Shown here: positions 53,001 through 64,000 of the stretch, piece by piece
Numbering within the stretch: position 1 is the first letter of the stretch
Layout: the number at the start of each line of letters is the position of its first letter
DNA from: Trichoplax adhaerens
Taxonomy: Eukaryota; Placozoa; Uniplacotomia; Trichoplacea; Trichoplacidae
Assembly: GCF_000150275.1 (NCBI RefSeq)
Contig: NW_002060943.1
Coordinates: 8,645,070-8,709,069, forward strand
Reading direction: 5' to 3'
Length of the DNA stretch: 64,000 bases
Notes under the pieces: model-generated
What the model saw: only the letters and a program-made list of their open reading frames with translations
What the model was told of the DNA's origin: nothing
Database searches by the model: none
Program-made: the position numbers and the translations under genes

Positions 53001-56000
53001 NNNNNNNNNNNNNNNNNNNNNNNNNNNNNNNNNNNNNNNNNNNNNNNNNNNNNNNNNNNNNNNNNNNNNNNNNNNNNNNNNNNNNNNNNNNNNNNNNNNN
53101 NNNNNNNNNNNNNNNNNNNNNNNNNNNNNNNNNNNTCACGGGTTGATTAACAATAACTAGCATCAGCGATGTCTCTTAGGACTGATGAGGAATGTTTCGA
53201 CTACATTCACTTATCCGTTAGCTTTTAGTATTTGAACAGTAAGTTAATTTATGACCTTAAGATTACACTATCATACTAGTTGATTTCCCTTGGGACGGAA
53301 GAAGTTGCAATTACACTTATCTACCTAGTAGATTATGGCTCATGGTAGGTGGTGTCCCTTGGGACTGAGAGAGAGATATTGTATTTATACTTATTTAAAT
53401 AATAGATTATGGTTCGTGCTAGGTGGTGTCCCTTGGGACTGAAAGAAATTGTAATTATACTTATTTATGTAGTAGATTATGGTTCGTGCTAAGGCATGTC
53501 TTTTGAGACTGGAAGAGATTGTAATTATACTTATTTACGTAATAGATTATGATTCGTGATAGATGATGTCCCTTGGGACTGGAAGAGATTGTAACTTATT
53601 TATGTAATAGATTATACATAGTTCGTACTAGGCGATGTTCCTTAGGACTGAAAGAGATTATGGTTGCACTTATTTATATGATAGTGTAGAAATAACATTT
53701 TTAACAATGGAATAAATAAACAATAGATTATAGTTTCAGCTAACTGGTGTCCCTTGGGACTTATTATAGTTTTAACTATATTTTTATGTTTAATAGTGTA
53801 GTAGCTATCTTATCTAAAACCTTTAATTTAATGAATAACCTGATTTATTACATGGTTGAATTAACTGATGTCTCTTGGGGATAAGAATGGCTATTGTTGC
53901 ATTTAATTATGCATTAGCTAGCTAATTGATGTCCCTTGGGACTAGAAGAAATTGCAATTACCCTTATTTACGCAATAGCTAAGTACTGTAGCTGATATAT
54001 ATCAGAAGTGATTGAGATAGATAGTGGAGTTGATAGATTATGGTTTCTACTAGCTTAATAATTTTATTTTGAAGCTAATGGCTTTTATTTAACCTTAAAT
54101 TGATACTTAGTGATAGGTCGTTTGCTGTCATGCTCTTGACCTATTGAGGAAAGTGTAGTAATTGTTTATTAAAAACTATGCTAATAATATCTAAATAATT
54201 ATACATCTTGTCAATCAATCATTCGAAATAGAGAGGAATAGTACTTGTAGCTACAACTTGCATGTATAATGTCATTTATAAATAGTAAATTGCTATAATT
54301 AAATCTTAAATTGTTACCAAACGAGGGAGATCTTTATTTGACAGTAAATTAATATTTTAGAATGATTTGCAGCGGTCAGTATCTTCCAACTGATTTGTTA
54401 TACTCCTATTCTATTAAGTGCTGCACTCTCTTTGTTGAGATTATACTCACTAACGCACTGCATACTGTCACGTTATTGAAATGTCTATCTATATATACAA
54501 GCTAGGGAAAAGTATGGGTTCCTTATCAACACTGCCAGTTAGATAATACACTCATCATGAATGGATGTCCCTTGGGAATAACAGCAACCATAAAACAAAT
54601 TGCTGTTACTCCCTAGGGAATTACCTTTATTATCAAGAATTATTAACCAAGATGATGAAGTCCCTTGAGAATTGAATCGAGTTTTATCAGTAAAATGAAT
54701 AAATTATTATAGCCACAACAACCAAAGCACCAGTTATGACAGATCCGAAGTAGGCCAATGCGATTTACCTTTTGAGACTAACTTTTAATCTTTATCGCTA
54801 TATAACTTCGTGTTAAGCTATTGCCGAGCAGAGAACTTAAATTAGCTGCTTTTCATTAGTGTTGACATAATTACTGTCCCTTGGGAATAAAACTATTCTT
54901 TTGGAGGTCCCTTGGGAATAACCAATTCATCTTCCGGTTTCTATAACTACCAGTTTCGTCGTCCAGCTGTCCAGTGTCCACCTGAGTATACCCTTATGAT
55001 ATTATGCATACTAGTCAATTTGTAACAGTATCTATTAAGTAGCAGGAAAATAGATGAGAATAAATGTTACAGCAGTTTTCGGTGTATTAGAGTTGTACGA
55101 AGTTCTATAAATGATCGATTATGGTTCTTTTTGAATCATACTGGATGAAGACAAACTTCACAACGTCGAGCTACTTCTACTTTATTCCGACTAATACGAT
55201 CAACGCTATGTTCTCGTGAAAGCTATAAAATCAATTATTAACGAGCTGCATTCGCAATAACGAGTCAATCGCAAAAGCTTAGTCGACCTAACCTATATAA
55301 GCAGAAATATACTGCGACACAAATACTTAATCTATATTACTGTTCAAGGTGCATTTGCACCCTGACAAATTCTTATAGTCCGTGTATGTGTCCAATTGTA
55401 TAGTGCATGCTTATGTGTGTGCGTGTGATATATACAGGTTGTGATATCGCTCGAATCATAGTATTGCCTACGAATTATTTAGTATCTGTGGTGATTTTTA
55501 TACGGGTTATTTTGTTTCAGTTAAGTCGCACTTTCTAGTGGGACTGAGTTTGTAAATGTAATTTGGTGCCAGAAATAATAATGCATCAAAGTGGATTATA
55601 CGGTGCATAACAACTTATTATTGGGACCCTTTCCATGTAATCAGTTAAACTAGGTAGTTTTATGTGCTGGAGCTGAAGTAAATAATGCTTTAAATATCTA
55701 AAATTATGTAGAAGTTATTTTTATACTGCTGATATCGAAAATTTTCAATCTCCGATAAATTAGCGAAAGGTTTCACTACATTTTGAACGCTTTCAGAGTA
55801 CTTTCTACTTTATGATCTATGACTTGCCCGCATGAATTAGCAATAAGTAACTAATATTAGCGATAGTTGCGTTTAATTTTAAAAAGTTGCTAAATTTCGT
55901 AAGGGATAGTCTGTTTCTATATCAAATGCAGTTGATATATATTTGCAATTTTGATTATTGTGAAACTGATAATTTTCTAAGCCTTTTGACCTATAATCGT

Positions 56001-59000
56001 CATCCAGTCTTAGTTTATGTATCTACTATAATCCAGGGACTATGAGTTGGAATTAAAATCATTCCAAAGTTATTATACCGTACAATATATTTTATACTGG
56101 CTGTTAATTTAAGCATTTCTAGCCAATTTTATATATATGAGTATGTTCCAGCGCTAATCCAGTATAGCTATAAGTACAGTTCTCTGAACTTTTAGCTAGT
56201 CTAACGTAATTTTTTCCCAACTTACGAAAGAAGTAAACTCAACAGCAGATATCCCACTATATCTTAAAGTTAGATATTACTTTTTGATAATTCAATTTAT
56301 TTTAAAATCAACTTGTAATGGCTGTGGTATGGACTACGCTCATACCTGTATATTTTAGAAATTGTTATTGTCCGTAATACTTGGGCATTTTTTCTTTTAG
56401 AGGAGTTAATTTTGCAGTCCCATTTATTATTATAAATACTGATCTCAATCACCATGATCACCCACCATTCAATTTTATGATAAAATAATTATGAGTTATT
56501 CTCTATTCTAAAATTCTCGAAAGAGTTAAACTCACTAATTATTAAGTAATTGTATGTGATTTTTTTAAACTGCGAAACCTCACTTTATGTGTATTACTTA
56601 ATTATTTAACTCGATTATTCACAGGCTTAATCTGATTTAATATGTACGTTTCTTATATCTCCTTCACCGTTAAATTATTCAATACGATAATAATGGATTC
56701 TTACACTCTTAATGAATTTAATTGATACAATTGATACCATTGATCTCTTTGTTAATGAAAAATATTTTTAAATTTAATAAAGTTAGTATTATCGCTTTTT
56801 TTAAATAATTTAACAAAGTTTTTAAGATATTGCCTGCATATTTGACTTACTAGTAAGGTGTATTGATAGATAATTACAATTATTTGTAGGGTCATATTGA
56901 TTTATTATTCTTTTTCAATAGGCCATACAGGTAAAGGTAAAGACATTTACTCAATCTATGGAGTTGAGAATCAGGTAGAATTGTTCGGCCTTAAATTTTT
57001 ATTATGTAATTGTATAACTTATTAACGATTGCTTTCCGTTGCTATATTAGATTGGTAGCATACCTCCATACAATCATCAACCAGTTGTTGATGTTAACCT
57101 TCATCAGAGTATACCAGCAGCAGCTAATCCAGAGAATGAAATCAACGTCTCTGAGGATTCCCAAATGTCTATGACTACATCAGCATTAAGTGCGGAGAGA
57201 GCAAGAAAAACTAAACGCAAAATGGCCGAACCAATAACTCCGCAGCAGGTACCTTGATAACAAAGATAAATTTGATAATACTCAAGTTAATGCATCTGTT
57301 TAGCAGATTATTTACGAATGATTTTGATAACTTGAGTCAAAATTGTTAATCCAATTTTATTACTTATAGATTTATCCAGATTCAGCAAATGATTCTATAC
57401 CTCGTGTTGTGCCTAATCATGGTAGTAATTCATGTCCTGATCAATTCTTTCCTCGTAAGTTAATGGGATTAATTTGTCAACTAAAAATTAAATACCTTAG
57501 CTCTAATCATATACGTGCTTTGTTGGTCATACGTTTCATCTTTCTTTTAGACTCTGACAGTAGTAGCGAACTATGGCAAGCAAATCACGTACAACATCAT
57601 AACCAGAATAATTTCCCTCCAACTGTTCCTACAAATCAGGACTCTATAACGCCTAGTCCGGTATATTGACATCAACAATCATGAAATAGTATAGTTAATC
57701 TTAAATTATATGTTGTGGTTATAAGAGCATTAAGCAATCTATTTTTTTAGCGGCTGTTTAGCTCTTATGCAGAAATTATTATATTATTATTTAATAAAGT
57801 TTATAAATTCTTTTACATTGAAATTGCGTAGCATTACAGCAACTTACCTTTGGACCACAACTCGATAACGTCAGAACAGATTAATTCAAATTACTCTGGA
57901 ATTTCTAATTATCAACATCTTAATCAACATCAGCCTATGATAGTAAATAATACAGCCTTTGGATCTACACCTGGTCATGTTAATAGTCCAAGTGGGTATT
58001 TACTACAAACATATTTCTGATGCTTTAAATTTAGACGCTACAATTTTATTTTTCGGCTTTCTTTAGAAGCCCGAAGGTTAAGAAGTAATTATACATAGAT
58101 TATTTGTAAAATTTTTTAATAAAATGCGCTGTTTTTTCTTAAAATTGCAAATTATTCAAAATTCAAGATTTACCCCATGCAGGCGCTAGCGGGGTATGTT
58201 TACTATTTAGACTTATTACATAATCACACTTAAATTGAAGTCATTCCATCAAATTTGAATATTGATTACTTTGACAATTTAAATACTATATTTCAGGTAT
58301 ATCAATCAGATAATGCCACTTCTACTTATTCTTCGACTCCATCAACTCCATTAACTACAGAAGCACCTATCACAGTTGACAGACAAATGTCAGGTATGGG
58401 ATAATCAAGTAAATCAATTTACATTTAATTTTGGTTAGCATTACTTCGAAATTTGAATGATTAACGTAACATGATTATGATCAAATAAGGAACGCCTAAT
58501 ACTACAATGTCATCATGGCATCGTCCTCAAATCAATGGAACAACAAATCAATTTAACAATGTTATGACTGGAGTAAGATTTGTTTCTAAAATCAAAATCC
58601 TTGTTAATTATAATATTTCAGTCATTTGAGTCTACTGTCTTACAATAATAATATGTAAGTAGAGTACAATTTTATACACTTGCTAAGTTTGACATTGATG
58701 CAACGGAATTAGAAGTATTATGAAACAGTGATGACGTTATCGCTTGTTAGATATAATATAATAATTTCTACATTATAGCAACCGGTGAGAGTTAACGATC
58801 GCTTGGATGATGCCATCACGGTTTTAAGAAATCACGCAGAATTTAATGCTCCTAACTATCAAAGTCAACATAGCAGTGTTGTTTACAACTCTAATGCTTT
58901 CACTAGTATGCCCATAACTGTTAGTGAAACAAATACGATGGATACAATGGTAAACAAAATAGGGTAGATTCTAATGTAACATTCAATACATATTTTATTT

Positions 59001-60533
59001 ATTACTGTCAATATGAATTCGTTCGTTCTTAGGTAACTCATGCGGTTGACGTTGGTGAATCATCAAGTAATCCAATTGATCGAAGTACTAGCTCGAGTAC
59101 TCCACATACTTCAGGCAGCAGTAGTAAGTCTATTATTTGCTTTTTACACTTAAGATTATTTTAAGCATTGTCCATAATTTTACTTATCTGTATAATCTTA
59201 AGGAAGTTTGGTGATTCTTTTTTTTTATATTATTATTCTATTTAGCATCGACTTTGAGTATTGCAGTTGCATGCAATGAATTTGATGATCCATGTCTATT
59301 TAAATGCGTATGTAGCGTGCTAAATGTATGTTGTGTTTACAATATATTTGTGTAATAGGAAATTTAAAATTAAATAAGCGTGATAGGCAACAACGTCATA
59401 AGACTGAAGATGTAAAAGATGAAGGTGATGAATCTACAGAACGAATACAACGCGAACACGATAGAAGACACGCAAATAATGCTCGAGAGAGGTATGGTCT
59501 ACATAAAATTAATTAATGCCGGAAATAAAGATGATCGATGGATTGATGTCGAATTGCTAACACTTATGGTTTCAATAGTTATTTAAATACTTCTCGAATT
59601 CATTTCTAATGTAGAATTCGTGTCAGAGATATTAACGAGGCATTTAAGGAGTTAGGGCGAATGTGTGTTATTCATGCACCATCAGAGAAGGCCCAAACTA
59701 AGGTAACAGACATATCCTACACGTTTTATGTTAGGTTAAATAATTAAATATTCGCAGTGACATGCTTAAGTTGATTTTAATACAAGCAATGTAAAATCTG
59801 AGATTCTAATGAAATAAATATTAAATATACGTATATATTTAAAAGAACCATAAAATAGATGGTATTACTATATCACCGTTAACCGTAACATCGTAATTGT
59901 CAGAATATTTCAAAATTGAAATCGTAACCTTACTTGAGTTTTTTATGACAATATTAGTTATCTATTTTACATCAATCGGTTCAAGTAATAACGCAGTTGG
60001 AAGCCCAAGTTCGAGGTAAATAGCATTATATTGCTGTGGTAGTGATACTAATAATTCTATATATGCGGTACCATTTGATTACGGATGAAGAAACAAATTA
60101 CTATTATTTCAACTTCTGTTATTCAAAATCGGATTGATAATTTGTTTGTAAAGTGATATACTAATCATTGATTTTGGTATATATTTTAGAACGGAATCTC
60201 AACCCTAAAGCAGCTTGCTTAAAACATCGTGAAGAAGAGAAAGTGTCTAGCGATAGTTACAGTCCATCATTTAAGAACTGTAACGATGACGATAATGAAC
60301 TAGATGATAAATTCTTTCTTAATCTAAATAAAGTAGGACATCGTGGTAGTACTGATGATGATGATGATGCTATTGATAGTATCAATGCAAGTTGTGGTGG
60401 CAATAATAGACACCATGTTAATCAATTATTTGGATCCAATTCAAATTGTCTAGCTAGTAACGATAATAACGATATTCCAAACGGAGATTTTAGCGAAATA
60501 ACTAAGCGATCTGACAGTGGTACCAATATGTAA
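39766..60533 (+). CDS. TCF4/TCF12: Class I bHLH transcription factor, E-protein (TCF3/TCF4/TCF12/Daughterless), 19 exons
   Basis: Exons: 39766-39857, 41304-41403, 42510-42552, 45402-45502, 47808-48042, 56922-56974, 57051-57248, 57370-57454, 57551-57660, 57832-57991, 58183-58193, 58297-58393, 58490-58572, 58779-58949, 59033-59123, 59359-59491, 59615-59702, 59958-60015, 60190-60533. Every phase matches, giving 750 aa. E-proteins bind CANNTG E-boxes as homodimers or with tissue-specific bHLH partners. The bHLH (~577-636) has basic region NNARERIRVRD and helix 2 [16 protein letters not shown], followed by the E-protein-specific [17 protein letters not shown]. Also seen: a possible AD1 remnant YFEIGEMF at an exon 2-3 junction (~59-66), a Pro run (127-133), a basic NLS-like RARKTKRK (258-265), the AD2/loop-helix segment [18 protein letters not shown] (397 on), and the family motif [13 protein letters not shown]. 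The tail is Asn/Asp-rich. A stop directly precedes the 39766 ATG. Exons 1-4 and the 11-base exon 58183-58193 are the least certain. Confidence 0.92.
39858..41303 (+). other. Intron 1 of the E-protein gene
   Basis: Begins GTGAGT and ends TTGATAG; joins phase 2 to phase 2. It holds a TACTGTA-rich patch at 40941-41009. Short ORFs on both strands (40507-40739) overlap each other in several frames and are not supported as genes. Confidence 0.6.
40941..41009. repeat. TACTGTA/TACAGTA palindrome patch
   Basis: A run of repeated 'gtactgta', 'atacagta', 'gtacac' and 'gtgtacagta' words in both orientations. The same vocabulary is found more densely in intron 3 (43774-44021) and in scattered single copies through this gene. 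Confidence 0.6.
41404..42509 (+). other. Intron 2 of the E-protein gene
   Basis: Begins GTATGG, ends TTTATAG; phase 0. AT-rich; nothing further recognised. Confidence 0.55.
43571..43873. repeat. ~87-bp tandem repeat, three copies
   Basis: Units start at 43571, 43656 and 43745 with 'tctattaagtcaagtcaata' and contain 'cagggacacta', 'tattagacKgcaaact' and 'actaggtgta'. Copies 1 and 2 are almost identical. Copy 3 has TGTACAGT-type insertions in its middle and end. This indicates a recent local duplication with later growth of the palindromic words. Confidence 0.88.
43774..44021. repeat. Dense GTACTGTACAGTAC palindrome cluster
   Basis: About 250 bp made largely of overlapping 'tactgta', 'tacagta' and 'gtgtacagta' words, a self-complementary low-complexity tract. 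It could fold into hairpins or represent expansion of a short palindrome. No coding potential. Confidence 0.75.
45503..47807 (+). other. Intron 4 of the E-protein gene
   Basis: Begins GTAATG, ends CTTTTAG; phase 0. Contains several overlapping AT-rich ORFs near 47433-47819 that are in conflicting frames and strands and look spurious. Confidence 0.55.
50049..50090. repeat. TA dinucleotide microsatellite
   Basis: About 42 bases of (TA)n with a single C interruption, shortly before the first palindrome of the array. Confidence 0.95.
51605..52126 (+). repeat. ~520-bp dispersed repeat, copy B, inserted in the palindrome array
   Basis: Same orientation and ends as 33132-33652. It sits between palindromes at 51511 and 52221, replacing or displacing about four expected units, so it entered after the array existed or the two were shuffled together. 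No TSD was found by eye. Its internal ORFs are interrupted relative to copy A. Confidence 0.8.
52916..53135. other. Assembly gap (220 N)
   Basis: Run of N inside the array. ORFs predicted across it are artefacts. The true number of array units here is unknown; one or two are expected from the spacing. Confidence 1.
53340..53650. repeat. Compact ~70-bp sub-array of the palindrome unit
   Basis: Five consecutive cores at 53354, 53428, 53498, 53568 and 53637 are 69-74 bp apart and their spacers are much more alike than elsewhere ('gaaagagattgtaattatac', 'agattatggttcgtgctagg'). This marks a younger local amplification of a shortened unit. Confidence 0.8.
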
Positions 60534-63500
60534 GATTTTGTATCGGTGATAGTATTAGCGAAATATTATCTGTTGTAGATTGATAATGAATATTAATGAG
60601 TAGATGTAATGTGCTTAGATAGGATGTTTAAGTAGCCCATTGGTGAATGAAGTAATGCTATCCAAAAAAATTAGCAGAAAGCAGTTATTTTCTCCAATTT
60701 AAATTTTAGATGTAGTGATTCTAAATGATCCTGATTAACTTCTATATAGCTACTATTTTAAAATGCTTAATGTTACATTTTTTAATAATGTTTGGCACTT
60801 CTACATTGATGTTGATCATGAATTGAGAATGTTTATAGAATTTTTCCCTTTTATTACTGCTGTGGTTCATGATTTGATATAATATACACACAATTTCAAT
60901 GTCCATGTGTCGTATTTCAGTAGTGAAATCAGTTTTCAACATTATTGTTGTCTCGATTATCAAATTTTTAATTATTCGTTTATTAAAATTTGTATTAATA
61001 ATAGATCATTGTTTTAACGATATCATTAACTAATCGTAGTTTCGGTATGAGAAATTGATTATTTTAGTTAGCGCTATTTGGTCTTTGGCGATATTCATAA
61101 CAAGTAAATATGTTGTATGTGTTGAGAGAGGAATGGACGAATAGATAAATTACTAGATTTCTTTCATTGATTTACTTTGATTAACTGACTGTATATTTAG
61201 CTTTCATTTTATGATTGCGCTTGATCTCCTTTCTGCTAACAATAGCTGTTGTAATTAACTTATAGCTTGATATGCACTCTGACCAATACAGTGCCGTGGC
61301 AATGACCAATGCATATGCATGATATAAATAATAACGGTACTTTCGTTATAATAAATTTTGTTAGTAATTTATTGACATTGTATGTTCAAAGTAAATTTTC
61401 ATCTACCTCTTATCTTATAGCTCGTTATTGTCTTGCTTAAATTAGGTTGTCAATGATTATAATCCGTGATTTATAATAACGGAAATTATTAATTATTGAT
61501 GCCAAATTCATGAGTACTTACTATTATAAACTATCATCCTTAAATCCGCCTAGCATATTGCATACTAATCTCGATTTTATCAATTGATGGTAACTGAATA
61601 GCTTGACCTACTGCCAGTACGTAGATCATTTTCCATGGAAGAATTGACTATAGTTCACTAAAAAAGTCTTACGATACAGTTAGAATATTGCTCAAGATAT
61701 ACGACGTATTAATGTACTTAAGCAGTAAGTGAGTATTCAGTTTTGTCGGTACAGTACGATTCGGGTAATACTTATAGTAGATAAATACCTGTAAGTACTG
61801 ACAAGATTGGAGTAATTCAAGTACATGCACTGATCATAGCAACAATTTTCTACTGATTCCATGATATCAATTGGATGAAATAGAACATAAAAGATTTTAC
61901 AGACCACCATGACCTCATAGATTGAAAGAAGAAATTTAGAAATAGTTTTATTTTCGATCATGTGTTTATGTTACTTGGAATTTGAAAATTTATATGTGTA
62001 CGTCAATACTACCTGTAAAGACTTGATTTATGTAAAATCGTATTCTTATTTACATCTTGACATGTTAGTTATAAGCCTTCCACGTAGTCTACAAAAGGTG
62101 TTGTTTATACAAATTGATTATTCTAACTCTTTCAATAGAAACTATTTTATAGCTAGCCTTTACTGATTACTTATGACTATGACTAGATTTTTGTCTTTTC
62201 TGCGCTTATTTGTTTTATTGGCAATACAGATAAATTATTCTCTCAATCGATACTATTTTAATCGAAAATCTTAGCGATAAGATTAGTATTTTTATTGGTA
62301 GACTTCATAAATTTCATCATCTGGTTTTTGTCTTATAAGTGCACTATCCAATTTCCCTATTAATTGCTTAGGATAGATTGTAGTAATTATAATGATTATG
62401 ATACGACTCTAAGTTGATCTTAGATTACACTACATTCATAAAATTTTAATTCATGCCTTGGTCTACTAAGCATCTTATGGTATACATTAGACCTAATTAA
62501 AGAGGTATAATATTTATTAATAGAAAATTAATAGTTTTAGGCTATACATCTTACAATTAAGATAATTTTATAAAGCGATGCGTACAATAACTGTAATATC
62601 GACAATTTTTACTCTGTTTCTGTATAATTGGAATACAGTAAGAAATTAACTAGCAAGTTTTATTAACTAAGACAATGTGATGACATATACTAAATCGATA
62701 TAAAATTAATGTTCAGTTACGTATGACAATGAATGATTTTGCCAAGCTTTGATATATGCATGACTTATAATGTAATAATGATTGTATCTGATGCCATGTG
62801 GTTATACTTTATGCTTATCAATATGGTCCATTAATCGTATAAATTAATATACTGCTGTAAATTTCTCATCTGAAATTAGACAGGATACAAAAATTACAAA
62901 TCATCTGGCCGATCTATCCAGTTAATTCTTACCCTTATTCCGAGCATAGATATCCAATCTTGATAGGAAAAAATTCGGAATTGAGTAATTCATTTTAACA
63001 TTATGAGAAATCTCTATTGATTATTACTTATCAATACTGATGATCAGTTTAGCCAAAAACAAAAGCTAATGCGTAGCTATTTTATGATTAGCTAAAGATC
63101 GTGTTTTGAGATTGAGAACGAATAAGGTCAATCGGTTATTGTGAGGACTTAAAAAAATCTAAATAATTTTAACGCATAGTCTTATGTTCATGGCGGCAAT
63201 ACGAGTATTATGAATTAAAACTGAGAAGGAACACAAATAATAGGATTAACGATGAGAATTATTTAGATATCCTTATATTACTATCACTACAGAATTTGAT
63301 GGAACAAGCTGTAAGTCACATAAAATATAAATACTTCCTTTGCGAATTTCGAATAAATACCAAATTTTATTAATGTATAGTTCCGTAAATAACCAAGATT
63401 AATTAATCTTTTACATAGATCGTATTACTTGCAATTCAAACATTTAAATTAGATTGCCAGAGATAATTTTTCAGCTAAATATTATGCATCGTTAATGATT

Positions 63501-64000
63501 AATTTATAATTATAATTGAGCTACGTTCAAGAATATTGATTCGTATTATTTATGCAGTGCAAGTAGTCATGAGGTAAGAATAAAATAAAAGTATCCCGAT
63601 AGTGATGCATTCAGTTTGTTGTGTTTCTAAAGGATTAAAATGACTCAAAATTTCATTACTGAAATGTTTCTTATTACATAATCACAAATGCTCGCGCTTT
63701 ATTCTTAATTTTACAGCATTTATCAAAATTATCTGCAAAAGGAACATTATTTAATTGACAAATCGTGCATTGCTTTCGTTAAGCTATTTTCAGTGGCAAC
63801 ATTATTTACATATTTAAAATTAGTGACTGAAATTTTATCCCGAAAAAATTAAATGCAAGAAACTATTAGTACTAATGTGTCATTTTATAAATATGTTCAT
63901 TGACTTATCATATGTCTTGATTTTATCAACCTGATATATACCATTGGCATACATATACTCTTATTCCATAATTTGCTCTATTAGTTATGCTCTATTCGAT
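60534..64000. other. Downstream of the E-protein gene, no supported gene
   Basis: About 3.5 kb of AT-rich DNA. The first part should be the 3' UTR of the E-protein gene; ATTAAA at about 60983 is a possible polyadenylation signal. ORFs at 60742-60963, 61737-61961 and 61960-62166 have no recognisable domain. Confidence 0.45.

Larger units (their letters stand above)
50135..54918. repeat. Diverged array of ~30 units carrying the GTCCCTTGGGAC palindrome
   Basis: Core copies read by eye start at 50135, 50262, 50539, 50673, 50784, 50899, 51026, 51147, 51259, 51393, 51511, 52221, 52344, 52470, 52599, 52683, 52814, 53171, 53285, 53354, 53428, 53498, 53568, 53637, 53749, 53870, 53931, 54567, 54660, 54886 and 54907. 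About 18 contain exact TCCCTTGGGA. Two more sites fit TCCCNNGGGA: 50784 (CT to TC centre) and 54610 (TA centre). Usual spacing is 110-135 bp. Units share 'ctagttgatg' before the core and 'actaagaaagatt' after it, with weaker similarity ('acttatttacgtaatag') between. The core is visibly better kept than the spacers. It matches the COE/EBF binding consensus. Whether it is a functional site cluster or a satellite is inference. Confidence 0.85.
48043..56921 (+). other. Intron 5 of the E-protein gene (8.9 kb)
   Basis: Begins GTAAGT, ends CAATAG; phase 1. It is the largest intron of the gene. It contains a TA microsatellite, the GTCCCTTGGGAC array, the second copy of the ~520-bp dispersed repeat and the assembly gap. 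The parts 48043-50048 and 54919-56921 are AT-rich with nothing recognised. A phase-1 symmetric cassette exon inside it cannot be excluded. Confidence 0.65.

Noticed and set aside
52889-53163. ORFs across the N run
   Set aside because: Artefacts of unknown bases.
50135-54918. CRISPR-like array (short repeated palindrome with spacers)
   Set aside because: Spacers are related to one another, unit lengths vary, there are no cas genes and the context is a eukaryotic intron.
59328-59516. Stand-alone 62-codon ORF beginning at 59328
   Set aside because: It is exon 16 of the E-protein gene with intron read-through on both ends.
1-64000. tRNA or rRNA genes
   Set aside because: No segment was found by eye with paired A and B boxes and a cloverleaf; a dedicated scan was not possible, so this is a weak negative.

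Overview
The window looks like nuclear DNA of a very compact early-branching animal, most likely a placozoan (Trichoplax/Hoilungia type). It is strongly AT-rich. Its genes are cut by short AT-rich introns with GT-AG ends, and they are metazoan: an E-protein bHLH transcription factor, a rhodopsin-type GPCR, an otopetrin-like membrane protein, PDE12, and a coiled-coil protein that resembles hinderin. No bacterial, viral or organellar gene was recognised.

Layout. 171-794 (-): two exons of a small coiled-coil protein. 2891-3832: a ~330-bp unit repeated three times. 4166-6461 (+): PDE12, four exons, 565 aa. 8047-9900: a ~72-bp tandem repeat that decays into a diffuse array. 11246-12292 (-): intronless class A GPCR. 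18273-23230 (-): polytopic membrane protein, six exons, about 756 aa, otopetrin-like. 23231-39765: about 16.5 kb with no convincing gene, containing one copy of a ~520-bp dispersed repeat. 39766-60533 (+): the single E-protein (TCF3/TCF4/TCF12/Daughterless) gene, which I could assemble by eye into 19 phase-compatible exons coding for about 750 aa. 60534-64000: no gene seen.

The most unusual structure lies in the 8.9-kb intron 5 of the E-protein gene. Between 50135 and 54918, about 30 diverged units spaced mostly 110-135 bp apart (about 70 bp in one stretch) each carry the perfect or near-perfect inverted repeat GTCCC-TT-GGGAC. This matches the consensus of the COE/EBF transcription factors (TCCCNNGGGA). 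EBF and E-proteins are known partners in vertebrates, so a large homotypic cluster of EBF-like sites inside the E-protein gene could be a regulatory element. A satellite that merely resembles the motif is the main alternative. The array is interrupted by the second copy of the ~520-bp dispersed repeat and by a 220-base assembly gap.

The genes have no evident joint pathway; they are independent eukaryotic transcription units. All splice sites are inferred from GT/AG signals, reading-frame phase and family similarity recalled from memory. None was tested with RNA or database searches.
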